DNA of 64,000 nt from Filimonas sp. (GTDB lineage Bacteria; Bacteroidota; Bacteroidia; Chitinophagales; Chitinophagaceae), in contig JAFKHH010000016.1 in assembly GCA_017306865.1 (NCBI GenBank), positions 62,001 to 126,000 of the forward strand, given 5' to 3'. Each line of letters starts with the position of its first letter. Position 1 is the stretch's first letter. Below are positions 39,772-49,039 of this stretch, piece by piece. The notes beneath the pieces are model-generated. The model ran no database searches, had not been told where the DNA came from, and saw only the letters and a program-made list of their open reading frames with translations. The translations under genes were made by a program, and so were the position numbers.

Positions 39772-41313
39772 TTATCTTCTTTGACGGCGAGACGGGAAGA
39801 AGTTACCAGTTTTACGCTGGTTACCTTCTGGCGCTCCGTAGTGTGTCATTGCACAACGGAAACCTACCGTACTACTGCTTTGATCTTCCTCCAGGAAGCG
39901 ACGTGTTCCCGGACTTAACCAATAAGGCATATCGTTCCAGCTACCACCTTTAATCACTCTTGATTTGTCGCTGATCAGTGTAGTGATTCCGTAACCATAG
40001 CTTACATTGCTCAAAGAGTCACCATCAAGATAGTTGATAGCGTAAGATTTCTGGTAGTTACGGCGATTGCGCAGTGCTGAATCATTTTCAGGGATGTATT
40101 TGATACGTCCCAGGCTGTCACGAAGGTTGCCTTCACCTCCGCTCATATCAACCTTTTTAAATTCGTTACCACGGTAAGGGTTTATATCATCTTCTTCTGT
40201 ACCGGTCAGAGGACGATAAACGTCCGCAACCCACTCACTTACGTTGCCGCTCATGTTATATAAACCAAAACCATTTGGAAAGAAAGAAGTTACTTCTGCC
40301 GGGTATGCAGAACGGTCATTCAGACCACCTGTAGTACCCATATAGTCACCATTGCCACGTTTAAAGTTTGCCAGGAACGCACCTTGCCAGTTGCCACGTC
40401 TTGTAGCACGCAGGTTGTCGTATCCATCATTTTTCCAGCTATAGATCTGCTTGTTTGCAATCAACTCCTCACCGCGTTTTTTCTCTGTTTTACGAGGCTG
40501 CGGGTTTTCGTTGATCATACCTAAAGCTGCATATTCCCACTCAGCCTCTGTAGGCAGGCGGTAATCCGGTAACAAGATACCATCTTCAAATTTCACAGTA
40601 GTCCTTGGACGCCCCTGGGCATCTTTCAGATCATTCTTTTTAGGTTTACCCGGTACACCCTGGTATTCACCCAACAAATATGCTTTTGTGTTGAAGTTAT
40701 CTTGTCCGCCACCATTCATTTCCTGTTTTAGCACATTCTTATTCTGGTAGCCTTTCTGGATCAATTGTAATTCATTTACCCTATCCGTACGCCAGATACA
40801 GAAATCGTGTGCCTGTTTCCAGGTTACACCTACTACAGGATAATAGTTATAAGATGGGTGACGGAAATAATACTCAACCAATGGTTCGTTGAATGCCAGC
40901 TCACTACGCCAAACAAGGGTATCTGGTTTTGCACCATCTAATACTGCGGCGTACTGAGGATCCTGGAATACGTTTTCCAGCCAGTAGAGATACTCACGGT
41001 AGTGCACGTTTGCAACTTCCGTTTTATCAATAAAGAAGGAGTTAACTGTTACACGGCGGGGTACGTTGTTCCAATCGCCCATTACATCTTCCTGTGTTGC
41101 CCCCATGGCAAAGCTACCACCCTGTACGAACACGAGGCCCGGACCGGTTTTGATATCTTTTGGCTTAGCCACATAGAATCCACCCTGATCTTTATCGTTG
41201 TATTTCCAACCGGTTGCGGTAGAGGTTTCCGATTTCTTTTTGAACAGGTTACATGAAGCCATACTGCCAGCGGCAGCAACTATAAAAACACAATGTCTAA
41301 GTCTTAATAACAT
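39772..41313 (-). CDS. gldJ: Gliding motility / type IX secretion lipoprotein GldJ
   Basis: About 513 residues. The ATG at 41313 gives a lipoprotein signal (MLLRLRHCVFIVAAAGSMASC); the frame runs upstream without function. The body is a formylglycine-generating-enzyme (SUMF1)-like fold: GPGLVFVQGGSFAMGAT, RRVTVNSFFIDKTEVANVHYREYL, YRLPTEAEWEYAA, NMSGNVSEWVADVY, VIKGGSWNDMPYW and VGFRCAMT. GldJ shares this fold with GldK but is placed next to murF and porV, as here. It is an outer-membrane-associated structural part of the gliding and secretion machinery, not an enzyme. Confidence 0.85.
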   Translation of the reverse strand: MLLRLRHCVFIVAAAGSMASCNLFKKKSETSTATGWKYNDKDQGGFYVAKPKDIKTGPGLVFVQGGSFAMGATQEDVMGDWNNVPRRVTVNSFFIDKTEVANVHYREYLYWLENVFQDPQYAAVLDGAKPDTLVWRSELAFNEPLVEYYFRHPSYNYYPVVGVTWKQAHDFCIWRTDRVNELQLIQKGYQNKNVLKQEMNGGGQDNFNTKAYLLGEYQGVPGKPKKNDLKDAQGRPRTTVKFEDGILLPDYRLPTEAEWEYAALGMINENPQPRKTEKKRGEELIANKQIYSWKNDGYDNLRATRRGNWQGAFLANFKRGNGDYMGTTGGLNDRSAYPAEVTSFFPNGFGLYNMSGNVSEWVADVYRPLTGTEEDDINPYRGNEFKKVDMSGGEGNLRDSLGRIKYIPENDSALRNRRNYQKSYAINYLDGDSLSNVSYGYGITTLISDKSRVIKGGSWNDMPYWLSPGTRRFLEEDQSSSTVGFRCAMTHYGAPEGNQRKTGNFFPSRRQRR

Positions 41314-41649
41314 TTTGCAGACTAGTTTTATCTCAAACTTTAAACGCCGGGGTCTTACAATTATTGCATAAATACCCACGAATTGCGAATATAATTGATT
41401 TTGAATTGAAATTGCGAGCCGTAAAATGAATTTGTCACTATTTTTTTACGGGAAAAATCCGGTGCAATAATTAAAATAAATGAGTACTTTGCAAATGTTA
41501 AAATTCACCATTTTTGACCAATTTTTTAACTAGGACCTTAAAAAACTGCTATCGATACTACTTCTACTCCTATTTAATTAAACAGGCCTGACCAATTTAC
41601 CGGGGTATTATTACTCCTGGAACAGGTAACCTTTAAATTAACAGTTATA
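41314..41649. other. Divergent promoter region gldJ/porV
   Basis: About 336 bp. No reading frame supported. porU, which often lies between these genes, is absent. A TACTTTG sequence near 41495 is a weak -7 candidate for porV. Confidence 0.4.
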
Positions 41650-42777
41650 ATGAGATTTAATGCCCTCAAAGCAATAAGGATATTGTTCCTTCTTGTCTTT
41701 GCAACCCCGTCCCTGATCTATGCGCAAAAAACTATAAATGTAGTTACTACGGCTGTGCCTTTCCTGAGAATTTCACCGGATGCACGTGCCGGAGGTATGG
41801 GAGATGTGGGTATTGCAACTTTACCGGATGCCAACTCTTCGTTCTGGAACCAGGCAAAGATCCCTTTTGCTTCCCAGGTAACTGCTGTAGGTGCTACTTA
41901 TACTCCATGGCTTGGTGATATTACACGTGATGTGTACCTGGCTTCCGTATCTGGTTACCACCAATTGGATGAAAATTCTGCCTTGTCCGGATCTATACGC
42001 TATTTCAACCTGGGCGATATCCAGTTTACAGACTTTAATGGTAATGCATTAGGCAGTTCAAAACCTCGCGAGTTCTCCATAGACTTCGGTTATTCCCGCA
42101 AAGTATCCAGCAAGCTGGCCGTGGGTGTAGCGCTCCGCTATATCAATTCCAGGCTGGCTAGTGGCGATGTAAATAATTCAGGCACAAACTATAAACCTGG
42201 GCAGTCCGTAAGTGCGGATATCTCATTATACCATAACGGTATAGGTGCGGATGGCAGCGGGTTAACTTATGGTGTTGCTATTACTAACCTGGGAACTAAA
42301 ATAGCTTATACAGATAATGCGGCGGCTAAAGAATTTATCCCGGCAAACCTTGGTTTAGGCATTGGCTACACGTTTGTACTGGACGAAGTGAATAAACTGA
42401 GCTTTGCGCTAGACGCGAACAAACTATTGGTTCCTTCTACGCCAACAGATTCTGCAAGCCTGGCTCAATACCATAATTATGGTGTTTTTGAAAGCTGGTC
42501 CAAATCATTTGGCAGCGGAAGCGGTGGCTTTAAATCCTGGCAGTTTGGCCTGGGCGCAGAATATAATTATGACGACTTGTTCTTTGCACGTGCCGGCTAC
42601 CACTATGAAGATGCGAGCCAGGGCAACCTGAAGTATCTTTCATTGGGTGTAGGCATCCGTTACAATATTGCAGGACTGAACTTTTCTTACCTGATCCCTT
42701 CCGGCAATGGGGTTACACGTAACCCACTTTCCAATACGATCCGCTTTGGCGTAACGTTTGGATGGGACAAAAAGTAG
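41650..42777 (+). CDS. porV: Type IX secretion outer membrane protein PorV (LptO)
   Basis: A 375-residue beta-barrel with signal peptide (to about YAQ, residue 25). The mature start TTAVPFLRISPDARAGGMGDVGIAT is the PorV signature. FadL-like barrel strands follow to the terminal aromatic segment FGVTFGWDKK. PorV binds type IX cargo and delivers it to the PorU sortase. Divergent from gldJ; no porU gene is adjacent. Confidence 0.92.
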   Translation: MRFNALKAIRILFLLVFATPSLIYAQKTINVVTTAVPFLRISPDARAGGMGDVGIATLPDANSSFWNQAKIPFASQVTAVGATYTPWLGDITRDVYLASVSGYHQLDENSALSGSIRYFNLGDIQFTDFNGNALGSSKPREFSIDFGYSRKVSSKLAVGVALRYINSRLASGDVNNSGTNYKPGQSVSADISLYHNGIGADGSGLTYGVAITNLGTKIAYTDNAAAKEFIPANLGLGIGYTFVLDEVNKLSFALDANKLLVPSTPTDSASLAQYHNYGVFESWSKSFGSGSGGFKSWQFGLGAEYNYDDLFFARAGYHYEDASQGNLKYLSLGVGIRYNIAGLNFSYLIPSGNGVTRNPLSNTIRFGVTFGWDKK

Positions 42778-42781
42778 CGTT

Positions 42782-42858
42782 ATGTCGGATGTACGATGTT
42801 AGATGTACGATTTTCATTTGTTAATACCATCCAACATCGTACATCCGACATCGTACAT
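42782..42858. repeat. Heptad inverted repeat (ATGTnnG words) between porV and ispF
   Basis: Left arm 42782-42809 (ATGTCGG, ATGTACG, ATGTTAG, ATGTACG), right arm 42831-42858 (CCAACAT, CGTACAT, CCGACAT, CGTACAT). The best pairing is shifted by one word, suggesting slippage by whole heptads. It separates two genes on the same strand. Confidence 0.78.
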
Positions 42859-42887
42859 ATTGTTTATTTTCGCCCGAAAGTAAGGTT

Positions 42888-43367
42888 ATGAATATCAGAA
42901 TCGGTTCGGGCATTGATTTTCACCAGTTAGTAGAAGGCCGCGATCTGTGGATCGGTGGCGTAAAAATCCCTCACACAAAGGGAGCATTGGGGCACAGCGA
43001 TGCAGATGTTTTGCTGCATGCTATCTGCGATGCATTGCTGGGGGCACTTTGCCTGGGTGATATTGGCGTACATTTTCCTGATACTTCCGGGGAGTTTAAA
43101 GACATAGACAGCAAAATATTGCTGAAGCGTACATTTGACCTCATCTCTAAAGAGGGCTATTCTATTGTAAATATTGACACTTCCCTTTGCCTGCAGGCTC
43201 CTAAAATCAAACCGTATGTGGATAGTATGCGTGAGACGATCGCCGGCATTCTACAGATTTCCATAAACCACATTTCTATTAAGGCTACAACTACCGAAAA
43301 AATGGGATTTGTAGGCCGTGAGGAAGGATTGGTTGCTTATGCGACCGTATTATTACAAAAGCAATAG
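42888..43367 (+). CDS. ispF: 2-C-methyl-D-erythritol 2,4-cyclodiphosphate synthase
   Basis: Fifth step of the MEP isoprenoid pathway: converts CDP-ME-2-phosphate to MEcPP with loss of CMP. 159 residues with metal ligands in GSGIDFHQ and HSDADVLLHAICDAL, then ALCLGDIGVHFPDT and the C-terminal IKATTTEKMGFVGREEG. Full length, trimeric in known cases. Confidence 0.95.
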   Translation: MNIRIGSGIDFHQLVEGRDLWIGGVKIPHTKGALGHSDADVLLHAICDALLGALCLGDIGVHFPDTSGEFKDIDSKILLKRTFDLISKEGYSIVNIDTSLCLQAPKIKPYVDSMRETIAGILQISINHISIKATTTEKMGFVGREEGLVAYATVLLQKQ

Positions 43368-43383
43368 TTTTCCCTTAATGGGT

Positions 43384-43391
43384 TAGCTTTG
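43384..43391 (+). promoter_or_regulatory. -7 box TAGCTTTG before dut
   Basis: Match to TAnnTTTG, 43 bp before the dut start codon. Probably drives dut and the two genes after it. Confidence 0.45.
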
Positions 43392-43434
43392 CCCCGTCTT
43401 TTTTAGCAACTACTTTATACTTAAATAGCTGAGC

Positions 43435-43878
43435 ATGAAAAAAATGGTCGTTAAAATCATCAATCAATCCAATAATCCGTTACCAGCTTATGCAACAGAA
43501 GGTTCTTCGGGAATGGACATGAGGGCTTCCATTACAGAACCTGTTACATTGGCTCCATTGGAAAGGGCGCTTATACCAACCGGCCTTTTTATAGAGCTAC
43601 CGCAGGGTTATGAAGCGCAGGTACGCCCAAGAAGCGGCCTGGCGGTAAAACAGGGATTAACCTGCCTGAATACCCCCGGCACGATTGATGCGGACTATAG
43701 AGGTGAAATAAAAGTGCTCTTAATAAACTTATCTAATGAGCAACAAGTCATACAACCAGCCGAGCGTATTGCACAGATGGTAATACAGCAGGTAGAGCAG
43801 GTAGAATGGCTGGCAGTAGAGACGATCGATTCAACAGAAAGAGGCAGCGGTGGTTTTGGCCACACTGGCAAGCACTAA
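43435..43878 (+). CDS. dut: dUTP diphosphatase
   Basis: Hydrolyses dUTP to dUMP, keeping uracil out of DNA. 147 residues with all five trimeric dUTPase motifs: [38 protein letters not shown] and the C-terminal [10 protein letters not shown] that closes over the active site. Same-strand with the DUF4292 gene 9 bp later. Confidence 0.95.
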   Translation: MKKMVVKIINQSNNPLPAYATEGSSGMDMRASITEPVTLAPLERALIPTGLFIELPQGYEAQVRPRSGLAVKQGLTCLNTPGTIDADYRGEIKVLLINLSNEQQVIQPAERIAQMVIQQVEQVEWLAVETIDSTERGSGGFGHTGKH

Positions 43879-43887
43879 AACCGTATT

Positions 43888-44709
43888 ATGAAACAAGGTA
43901 TATATCTATTTCTTGCGTTTGGACTTTTCCTGGGTACAGCTTGTAAAACCACCCAAAAGGTGCAAAAGATCGATAACGCTATTTCGAAGAAAGACACCGC
44001 AGTAAAAGTAATTGTAAAGAAGGAATCTGTAGACTCCATGTCCATTGTAAAGGACATAGTACAGGGGTTGGAAAAAAAGAAGATTGACTTCAAAACGTTC
44101 AATGCCCGTGTAAGGGTGGAGTATTCAGACAAGGATGGCAGCGACCAGATCAATGCCACCATCCAGATGCAAAAAGATAGTGCTATCTGGATCTCCCTTA
44201 CAGGCCCGCTAAACATAGAGGGCGCGAGATTACTGGTAACGATGGACAGTGTAAAATTGTACTACCGTCAGAAGAAAACTTACCAGTTAAGAAGCATTCA
44301 ATATCTCAGTGAACTGACACAAATACCTTTCGACTTTAAAACATTACAGGATTTGCTGATCGGTAACCCGATCTTCCTGGACAATAATATTGTGTCTTAT
44401 AAAGATGCAGGTAGCAATCTGCAGGTGTTGATGATCGGCCAGTTGTTCAAACATTTATTAACGATAGAAAAGGGATCGCAACGGGTACTGCATAGCAAGC
44501 TGGATGATGTGGACCCAACCAGGAACCGGACGTGCGATATTACACTGAGTAATTATGAACAGAATGGTGATATAGATTTTGCAACGCACCGTAAAATATC
44601 TGTAGCAGAGCATTCAAAACTGGATGTAACGCTTGATTTTAAGAAATATGTCTTCAACGGGCCGGTAAATTTTCCTTTTACAATTCCTAAAAATTTCAAA
44701 AACAAGTAA
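43888..44709 (+). CDS. DUF4292 lipoprotein
   Basis: A 273-residue lipoprotein (signal with lipobox GTAC near residue 19). The fold resembles LolA/LolB-type lipoprotein carriers (FNARVRVEYSDKDGSDQINATIQMQKDSAIWISL; GARLLVTMDSVKLYYRQKKTY; PFDFKTLQDLLIGNP). It is presumably outer-membrane associated. In Bacteroidota it commonly precedes the EnvC-like gene, as here. Confidence 0.82.
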   Translation: MKQGIYLFLAFGLFLGTACKTTQKVQKIDNAISKKDTAVKVIVKKESVDSMSIVKDIVQGLEKKKIDFKTFNARVRVEYSDKDGSDQINATIQMQKDSAIWISLTGPLNIEGARLLVTMDSVKLYYRQKKTYQLRSIQYLSELTQIPFDFKTLQDLLIGNPIFLDNNIVSYKDAGSNLQVLMIGQLFKHLLTIEKGSQRVLHSKLDDVDPTRNRTCDITLSNYEQNGDIDFATHRKISVAEHSKLDVTLDFKKYVFNGPVNFPFTIPKNFKNK

Positions 44710-44778
44710 TTTTTGTGGAATTTTTCCGTTTAATCAATCATAATACGATCTCATTCCTTATTCTTTAAATAAAACAGC

Positions 44779-46176
44779 ATGATCAAAAAGCTTCTGGTTT
44801 CAATAGTTGTTGTATGTGTGGGGGTAGTAGCGCATGCTCAGCAGTCAAGAGAAGAGATTCAAAGACAGCAACAAAATCTGCAAAAAGAAATAGCAGACCT
44901 GAATAATACATACAACGAGATTAAGAAAAACAAGAAGCAATCGCTTAGCCAACTGGCTTTGGTACAGCGCAAGATCAATGCACGTGAGGAACTGCTAAAG
45001 AACCTAAACAGGGATGTTCGCCAGATAGATGATAATATTTACCTGACTACCCTGGAGATCAACCGTATGAAGCGTGAGCTGGATACGCTGAAAGAGAATT
45101 ATGCAAAGAGCCTTGTTTTTGCTTATAAAAACAGGAGCAATTACGATTACCTCAACTTCATTTTTTCCGCAACCAGTTTTAATGATGCGTTTAAGCGTGT
45201 GGCATACTTAAAAAGCTATCGCCAGTTCCGCGAAACACAGGCTGACAATATAGTAAAGACACAAACTGTACTGCAACAAAAAGCAGGCATTCTTGCCAAT
45301 AGTAAGGTAGAGAAAAGCTCCGCTATAAAAGAGCAGGGCAAACAACTGGAAGTACTGGAAGAGGATAAGAAAGAAAAAGACAGGGTGGTACAGGACCTGA
45401 AGGATAGAGAAACAGATATAGCAGCAGAAATAAAAACACGTGAAAAAACGAGGCAGAAACTGAGCCAGGCATTGCAGGCCGTTATCCGCAGGGAGAAAGA
45501 GGAAGCACAACGCAGGGCAATAGAGCTTGCTAAAAAACAAAAAGAGGAAGAGGACCGTAAAAAGCGTGAAGCAGATGCAGCAAAAGCTGCGGCCGCTAAA
45601 AATAATAATAGCACAGCAGGCACATCACCAGCTAAGGCCCAGCCCCCTGCAACCAGCAATCCGGTATCCGGCAATTCAGATGAACCTGTTAAAACAGGCG
45701 TGGTAAATACAAACGCATCCAATAGAAAGTATGACCCGTTAGAGTCTACTACAGAGGGACTGACTTTATCATTAAACTTTGAAAATAATAAGGGCCGTCT
45801 TCCTTGGCCTGCGGATGCAGGTGTGGTGATCATACCTTATGGCACATACACTATTCCCGGCACGAAGCTGAAAGGTGTGAGCGATGGTATAGTAATAGCA
45901 TTACCGGTTGGCGCCAACATTAAAGCTGTTGCTGATGGAGAGGTTACCGCGGTTACTGACATTGGAGGCCAGCAGGTAGTGATACTGATACATGGTAAAT
46001 ACTTTACCACTTATAGTAATTTATCTACAGTAAATGTGTCGAAGGGGCAAAAAGTAAAACCGGGCACTGTTTTAGGTAAAGCTGCTGAGGGCAGTAATGG
46101 AGAAGGACAGTTGACCTTCATGGTGTCAAACGACCGTACGAACTATAACCCGGAAACGTGGCTGAGAAGAAAATGA
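44779..46176 (+). CDS. EnvC-like murein hydrolase activator with degenerate LytM domain
   Basis: A 465-residue protein with signal peptide (to AHAQ), a long coiled coil (about 22-280), a low-complexity Ala/Asn/Pro linker, and a C-terminal LytM/M23 fold (about 345-465, LPVGANIKAVADGEVTAVTDIGGQQVVILIHG). The zinc ligands of active M23 enzymes are absent: the H...D pair is replaced by LKGVSDG, YAHLS by YSNLS, and HLHFE by QLTFM. It should therefore activate an amidase rather than cut peptidoglycan, as E. coli EnvC does. Confidence 0.85.
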   Translation: MIKKLLVSIVVVCVGVVAHAQQSREEIQRQQQNLQKEIADLNNTYNEIKKNKKQSLSQLALVQRKINAREELLKNLNRDVRQIDDNIYLTTLEINRMKRELDTLKENYAKSLVFAYKNRSNYDYLNFIFSATSFNDAFKRVAYLKSYRQFRETQADNIVKTQTVLQQKAGILANSKVEKSSAIKEQGKQLEVLEEDKKEKDRVVQDLKDRETDIAAEIKTREKTRQKLSQALQAVIRREKEEAQRRAIELAKKQKEEEDRKKREADAAKAAAAKNNNSTAGTSPAKAQPPATSNPVSGNSDEPVKTGVVNTNASNRKYDPLESTTEGLTLSLNFENNKGRLPWPADAGVVIIPYGTYTIPGTKLKGVSDGIVIALPVGANIKAVADGEVTAVTDIGGQQVVILIHGKYFTTYSNLSTVNVSKGQKVKPGTVLGKAAEGSNGEGQLTFMVSNDRTNYNPETWLRRK

Positions 46177-46180
46177 TGCT

Positions 46181-46320
46181 ATGTACGATGTTAGATGTCT
46201 GATGTAACATACACTAACAGTCCGCTATAATTGTGAGAGGTGAGTTGTCAGTTGTGAATAGATTATTCACCTTCGACAACTCACCTCTCACGTTTACATC
46301 GTACATCTAACATCGTACAT
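46181..46320. repeat. Nested double heptad inverted repeat between EnvC-like gene and bshA
   Basis: Outer arms 46181-46208 and 46293-46320 use ATGTnnG words. Inner arms 46233-46260 (GTGAGAG, GTGAGTT, GTCAGTT, GTGAATA) and 46264-46291 use the GTGAnnn family. All four arms are 28 bp. The third inner word pairs poorly while the others are complementary. The element fills the gap between two convergent stop codons. Confidence 0.8.
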
Positions 46321-46322
46321 TC

Positions 46323-47459
46323 TTACACACATGGTTCCATTCTGCAAAACCTGCTATACAATTTTTCGTATAAAGGTATTACAGTTTGAATGTCGTGCTT
46401 GCATGCCTGTTCGTATGCCCTGGCTTTGAATTGCTCAAGTATTTTATCATTCTGCAAAATGGAGATCGCTTTTTCACTCATAGCCGCTACATCCCCAATA
46501 TTAGTCATGTAACCTGTTACACCATCTATATTGATCTCCGGCAGACCACCTGCATTGGTACTGATCACTGGCACTTTTGCAGCCATTGCTTCCAGCGCTG
46601 CCAAACCAAAGCTTTCATATTGGGAAGGCAATAAGAAGAGATCAGATATAGCAAGTATTTCTTCCATCTGCTCCTGCTTGCCCAGGAAACGCACATCGCT
46701 GTCACCACCAATATTACGTACCATCTCTTCCACCATCGGCCTGTCTGGCCCATCGCCTACCATCAGCAATTTTACAGGCATCTGTTTTCTTACTTCTTCA
46801 AACACCTTTACTACATCAGCTACGCGTTTAATCGGTCTAAAGTTAGATGCATGCACCATGATCTTTTCATCATTGGGTGCAATTACTTTTCTGAATGCAT
46901 CAATCGGGCGTTTGTTAAACCTGTTTACATCCACAAAGTTGTGGATCACTTCAATTTCTTTGGTGATATTGAATGATTTATAGGTTTCCTCTCTCAGGTT
47001 TTGCGATACGGCTGTGATCGCATCACTTTCATTAATAGAGAAGGTTACAACAGGCTCGTAGGTTTTGTCCCTTCCGACCAATGTAATATCCGTACCATGC
47101 AGTGTTGTAATAAAAGGCACAGCACGCCCTGTTTTCATTACGATCTGTTTCGCCATATACGCTGCTGACGCGTGTGGTATTGCGTAATGCACGTGCAATA
47201 AGTCCAGGTCATGATTGCGGATCACATCCACCATTGTACTTGCCAATGCAATTTCATAAGGTGGGTAATCGAATAACGGGTACGTTGGCACCCTTACTTC
47301 GTGATAATATATGTTTGCACTGAAGACGTTTAACCTTACAGGCTGCTGGTATGTAATAAAATGTACTGAATGCCCTTTATCTGCCAATGCTTTTCCTAAC
47401 TCGGTTGCCAATACGCCGCTTCCACCGAATGTGGGATAACATACAATTCCTATCCTCAT
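46323..47459 (-). CDS. bshA: N-acetyl-alpha-D-glucosaminyl L-malate synthase
   Basis: First step of bacillithiol synthesis: joins GlcNAc from UDP-GlcNAc to L-malate. A GT4/GT-B enzyme of about 378 residues from the ATG at 47459 (MRIGIVCYPTFGGSGVLATELGKAL). Family segments include VHYAIPHASAAYMAK, TTLHGTDITLVG, VIHNFVDVNRF and the donor-binding PSQYESFGLAALEAMA. The upstream 23 codons of the frame are intergenic repeat and are not used. Confidence 0.93.
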   Translation of the reverse strand: MRIGIVCYPTFGGSGVLATELGKALADKGHSVHFITYQQPVRLNVFSANIYYHEVRVPTYPLFDYPPYEIALASTMVDVIRNHDLDLLHVHYAIPHASAAYMAKQIVMKTGRAVPFITTLHGTDITLVGRDKTYEPVVTFSINESDAITAVSQNLREETYKSFNITKEIEVIHNFVDVNRFNKRPIDAFRKVIAPNDEKIMVHASNFRPIKRVADVVKVFEEVRKQMPVKLLMVGDGPDRPMVEEMVRNIGGDSDVRFLGKQEQMEEILAISDLFLLPSQYESFGLAALEAMAAKVPVISTNAGGLPEINIDGVTGYMTNIGDVAAMSEKAISILQNDKILEQFKARAYEQACKHDIQTVIPLYEKLYSRFCRMEPCV

Positions 47460-47497
47460 GTAATAAATTTTACAGGACAAAGGTAAGGCCTGAGTTT

Positions 47498-47553
47498 TAT
47501 AAAGTATATAGGGTATATAAAGTAGCAATTACTTTATATACCCTATATACTCT
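47498..47553. repeat. AT-rich heptad-type hairpin (TATAAAG/TATATAG words)
   Basis: A perfect 22-bp stem (47503-47524 with 47530-47551) around GCAAT. Written in sevens the left side reads TATAAAG, TATATAG, GGTATAT, AAAGTAG. It lies upstream of bshA and downstream of the TolC-like gene. Confidence 0.65.
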
Positions 47554-47576
47554 ACAAATTTTATATACTTATCCCG

Positions 47577-49013
47577 CTACCAAAGCTGTTTGCCCTGGTA
47601 GTAGTCGAGTACTTTGTTGCGAATAATGAGGTCATATTTGGCCACAACAAAGTTGATATTACTTTTATCTGAATTGTTTTTTGCGATCAGGTAATCTACA
47701 GACGTGATTGCTCCGGCATTGAATTTCACTTCTGCAATTCGGAACGATTCCTGGAAGGCTGTCTGTTGTAGCTGCAATACCTGGAATTTGTCCTGGGAGG
47801 CAGTCATATTAAAATAAGCCTGCTCTACATTTTGTTCCAGTTGTATGTGCGTAGACTTTGCTGTTATTTCTGCATCTTTCTGCAATATACGCGCCTGCGC
47901 AATTTTGTTTTTGTTGGAGAACCCATTTAGGATTGGCAATTTCAGGCCTATACTTACAGACGTGTTCAGGTTATTGCTCAGTTGTGATCCATAACTGATC
48001 TTATTAGAATTGTAAACCGATTTCTCTGACATTACAGGCAGGTTACTTCCGCCTACGGTTACATAGTCTCCATTGGGCTGGTACGATTTACTCATCAGCT
48101 CCTGCATTGCCGCAACACTTGAATAAGTAGAATATAAACCACCACTTAAATATAAGGTAGGAAAGCCGGTGCCTTTTGCAACTTTTACTCCCTGGCTGGC
48201 GCTTTCTTTCCGCAGATCTACAGCTTTAATAATCGCCAGGTTTTTCTCTGCGTTCTGATATACCTGCTCACTTGTTGCGTCATACAACAGCGGCATCTGG
48301 CTTTCAGGTAAGCGCTGTACTTTTATGTTTTTATTATATGGAATATTCAATAACTGGCAGAGTGAAAGCTTGGCATTGTTCAGATTATTGCGGGTGGTTA
48401 CCACATTTACCTGGTCGTTTGCATACGTTCCTTTCAGGTCGTACAACTCATTCGGATTAGCAGCTCCGTCTTTATTTAGAATATCTAACCGCTCCACTTG
48501 CTTGCCGGATGTAGCCTGCTGCTGCACCGCAAGGGTAAGCAGATCTTCATTTGTAAGAATTTGCAGGTACACGAGTATTACATTCAACGTGGTATTATCT
48601 TTTAACTGCTGCTCTTCCATCGCGCTGGCTTCATACGCACTCCTGTTTTGCCTGATGGAATTTTGCAGCGCGCCCCCATTGAATAAAGTTACACTCGAGT
48701 TCAGGCCATAGTTCGCATACGTATATTGCTGATCTATGTAGCTGTTTGAATAAGGGTCAACACTTCGTCCCTGGTTTGAACCATGTACGATGTCGGCATT
48801 CAGTGAAGGAAGCAGGTTACCCCTTGACTGTTGCAGATTAATATGTGCCGATTCTTTTGCAAGTCCTTTCTTTTGCACGTCAACATTGTTCCTGATAGCC
48901 AGCTCTACACATTGCTGCAGTGTAAATACCGCACTGCTATCCGTACCCACCTGGGCTTGCGTTTTAAACCCGGCTAACAATACTATCAGCCAGCATATTT
49001 TTCTTTTAAACAT
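47577..49013 (-). CDS. TolC-like outer membrane efflux protein
   Basis: Outer membrane channel of a tripartite exporter. About 478 residues with signal peptide from ATG 49013 (MFKRKICWLIVLLAGFKTQAQ). Two OEP repeats follow, each with long helices (LQQCVELAIRNNVDVQKKGLAKESAHINLQQSRG near the start). The C-terminal repeat includes QAYFNMTASQDKFQVL and SVDYLIAKNN. The frame extends to 49037. It ends the minus-strand export operon, 26 bp or less after the second ATPase gene. Confidence 0.9.
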   Translation of the reverse strand: MFKRKICWLIVLLAGFKTQAQVGTDSSAVFTLQQCVELAIRNNVDVQKKGLAKESAHINLQQSRGNLLPSLNADIVHGSNQGRSVDPYSNSYIDQQYTYANYGLNSSVTLFNGGALQNSIRQNRSAYEASAMEEQQLKDNTTLNVILVYLQILTNEDLLTLAVQQQATSGKQVERLDILNKDGAANPNELYDLKGTYANDQVNVVTTRNNLNNAKLSLCQLLNIPYNKNIKVQRLPESQMPLLYDATSEQVYQNAEKNLAIIKAVDLRKESASQGVKVAKGTGFPTLYLSGGLYSTYSSVAAMQELMSKSYQPNGDYVTVGGSNLPVMSEKSVYNSNKISYGSQLSNNLNTSVSIGLKLPILNGFSNKNKIAQARILQKDAEITAKSTHIQLEQNVEQAYFNMTASQDKFQVLQLQQTAFQESFRIAEVKFNAGAITSVDYLIAKNNSDKSNINFVVAKYDLIIRNKVLDYYQGKQLW

Positions 49014-49039
49014 TATTTGTACTAATTGCCTGTTCATAA

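Noticed and set aside
45216-45833. Long open frame opposite the EnvC-like gene
   Set aside because: A shadow of the coiled-coil and Ala-rich coding region; Ser/Leu-rich product without family features.
46531-46983. Plus-strand frame inside bshA
   Set aside because: Antisense shadow of a well-conserved glycosyltransferase.
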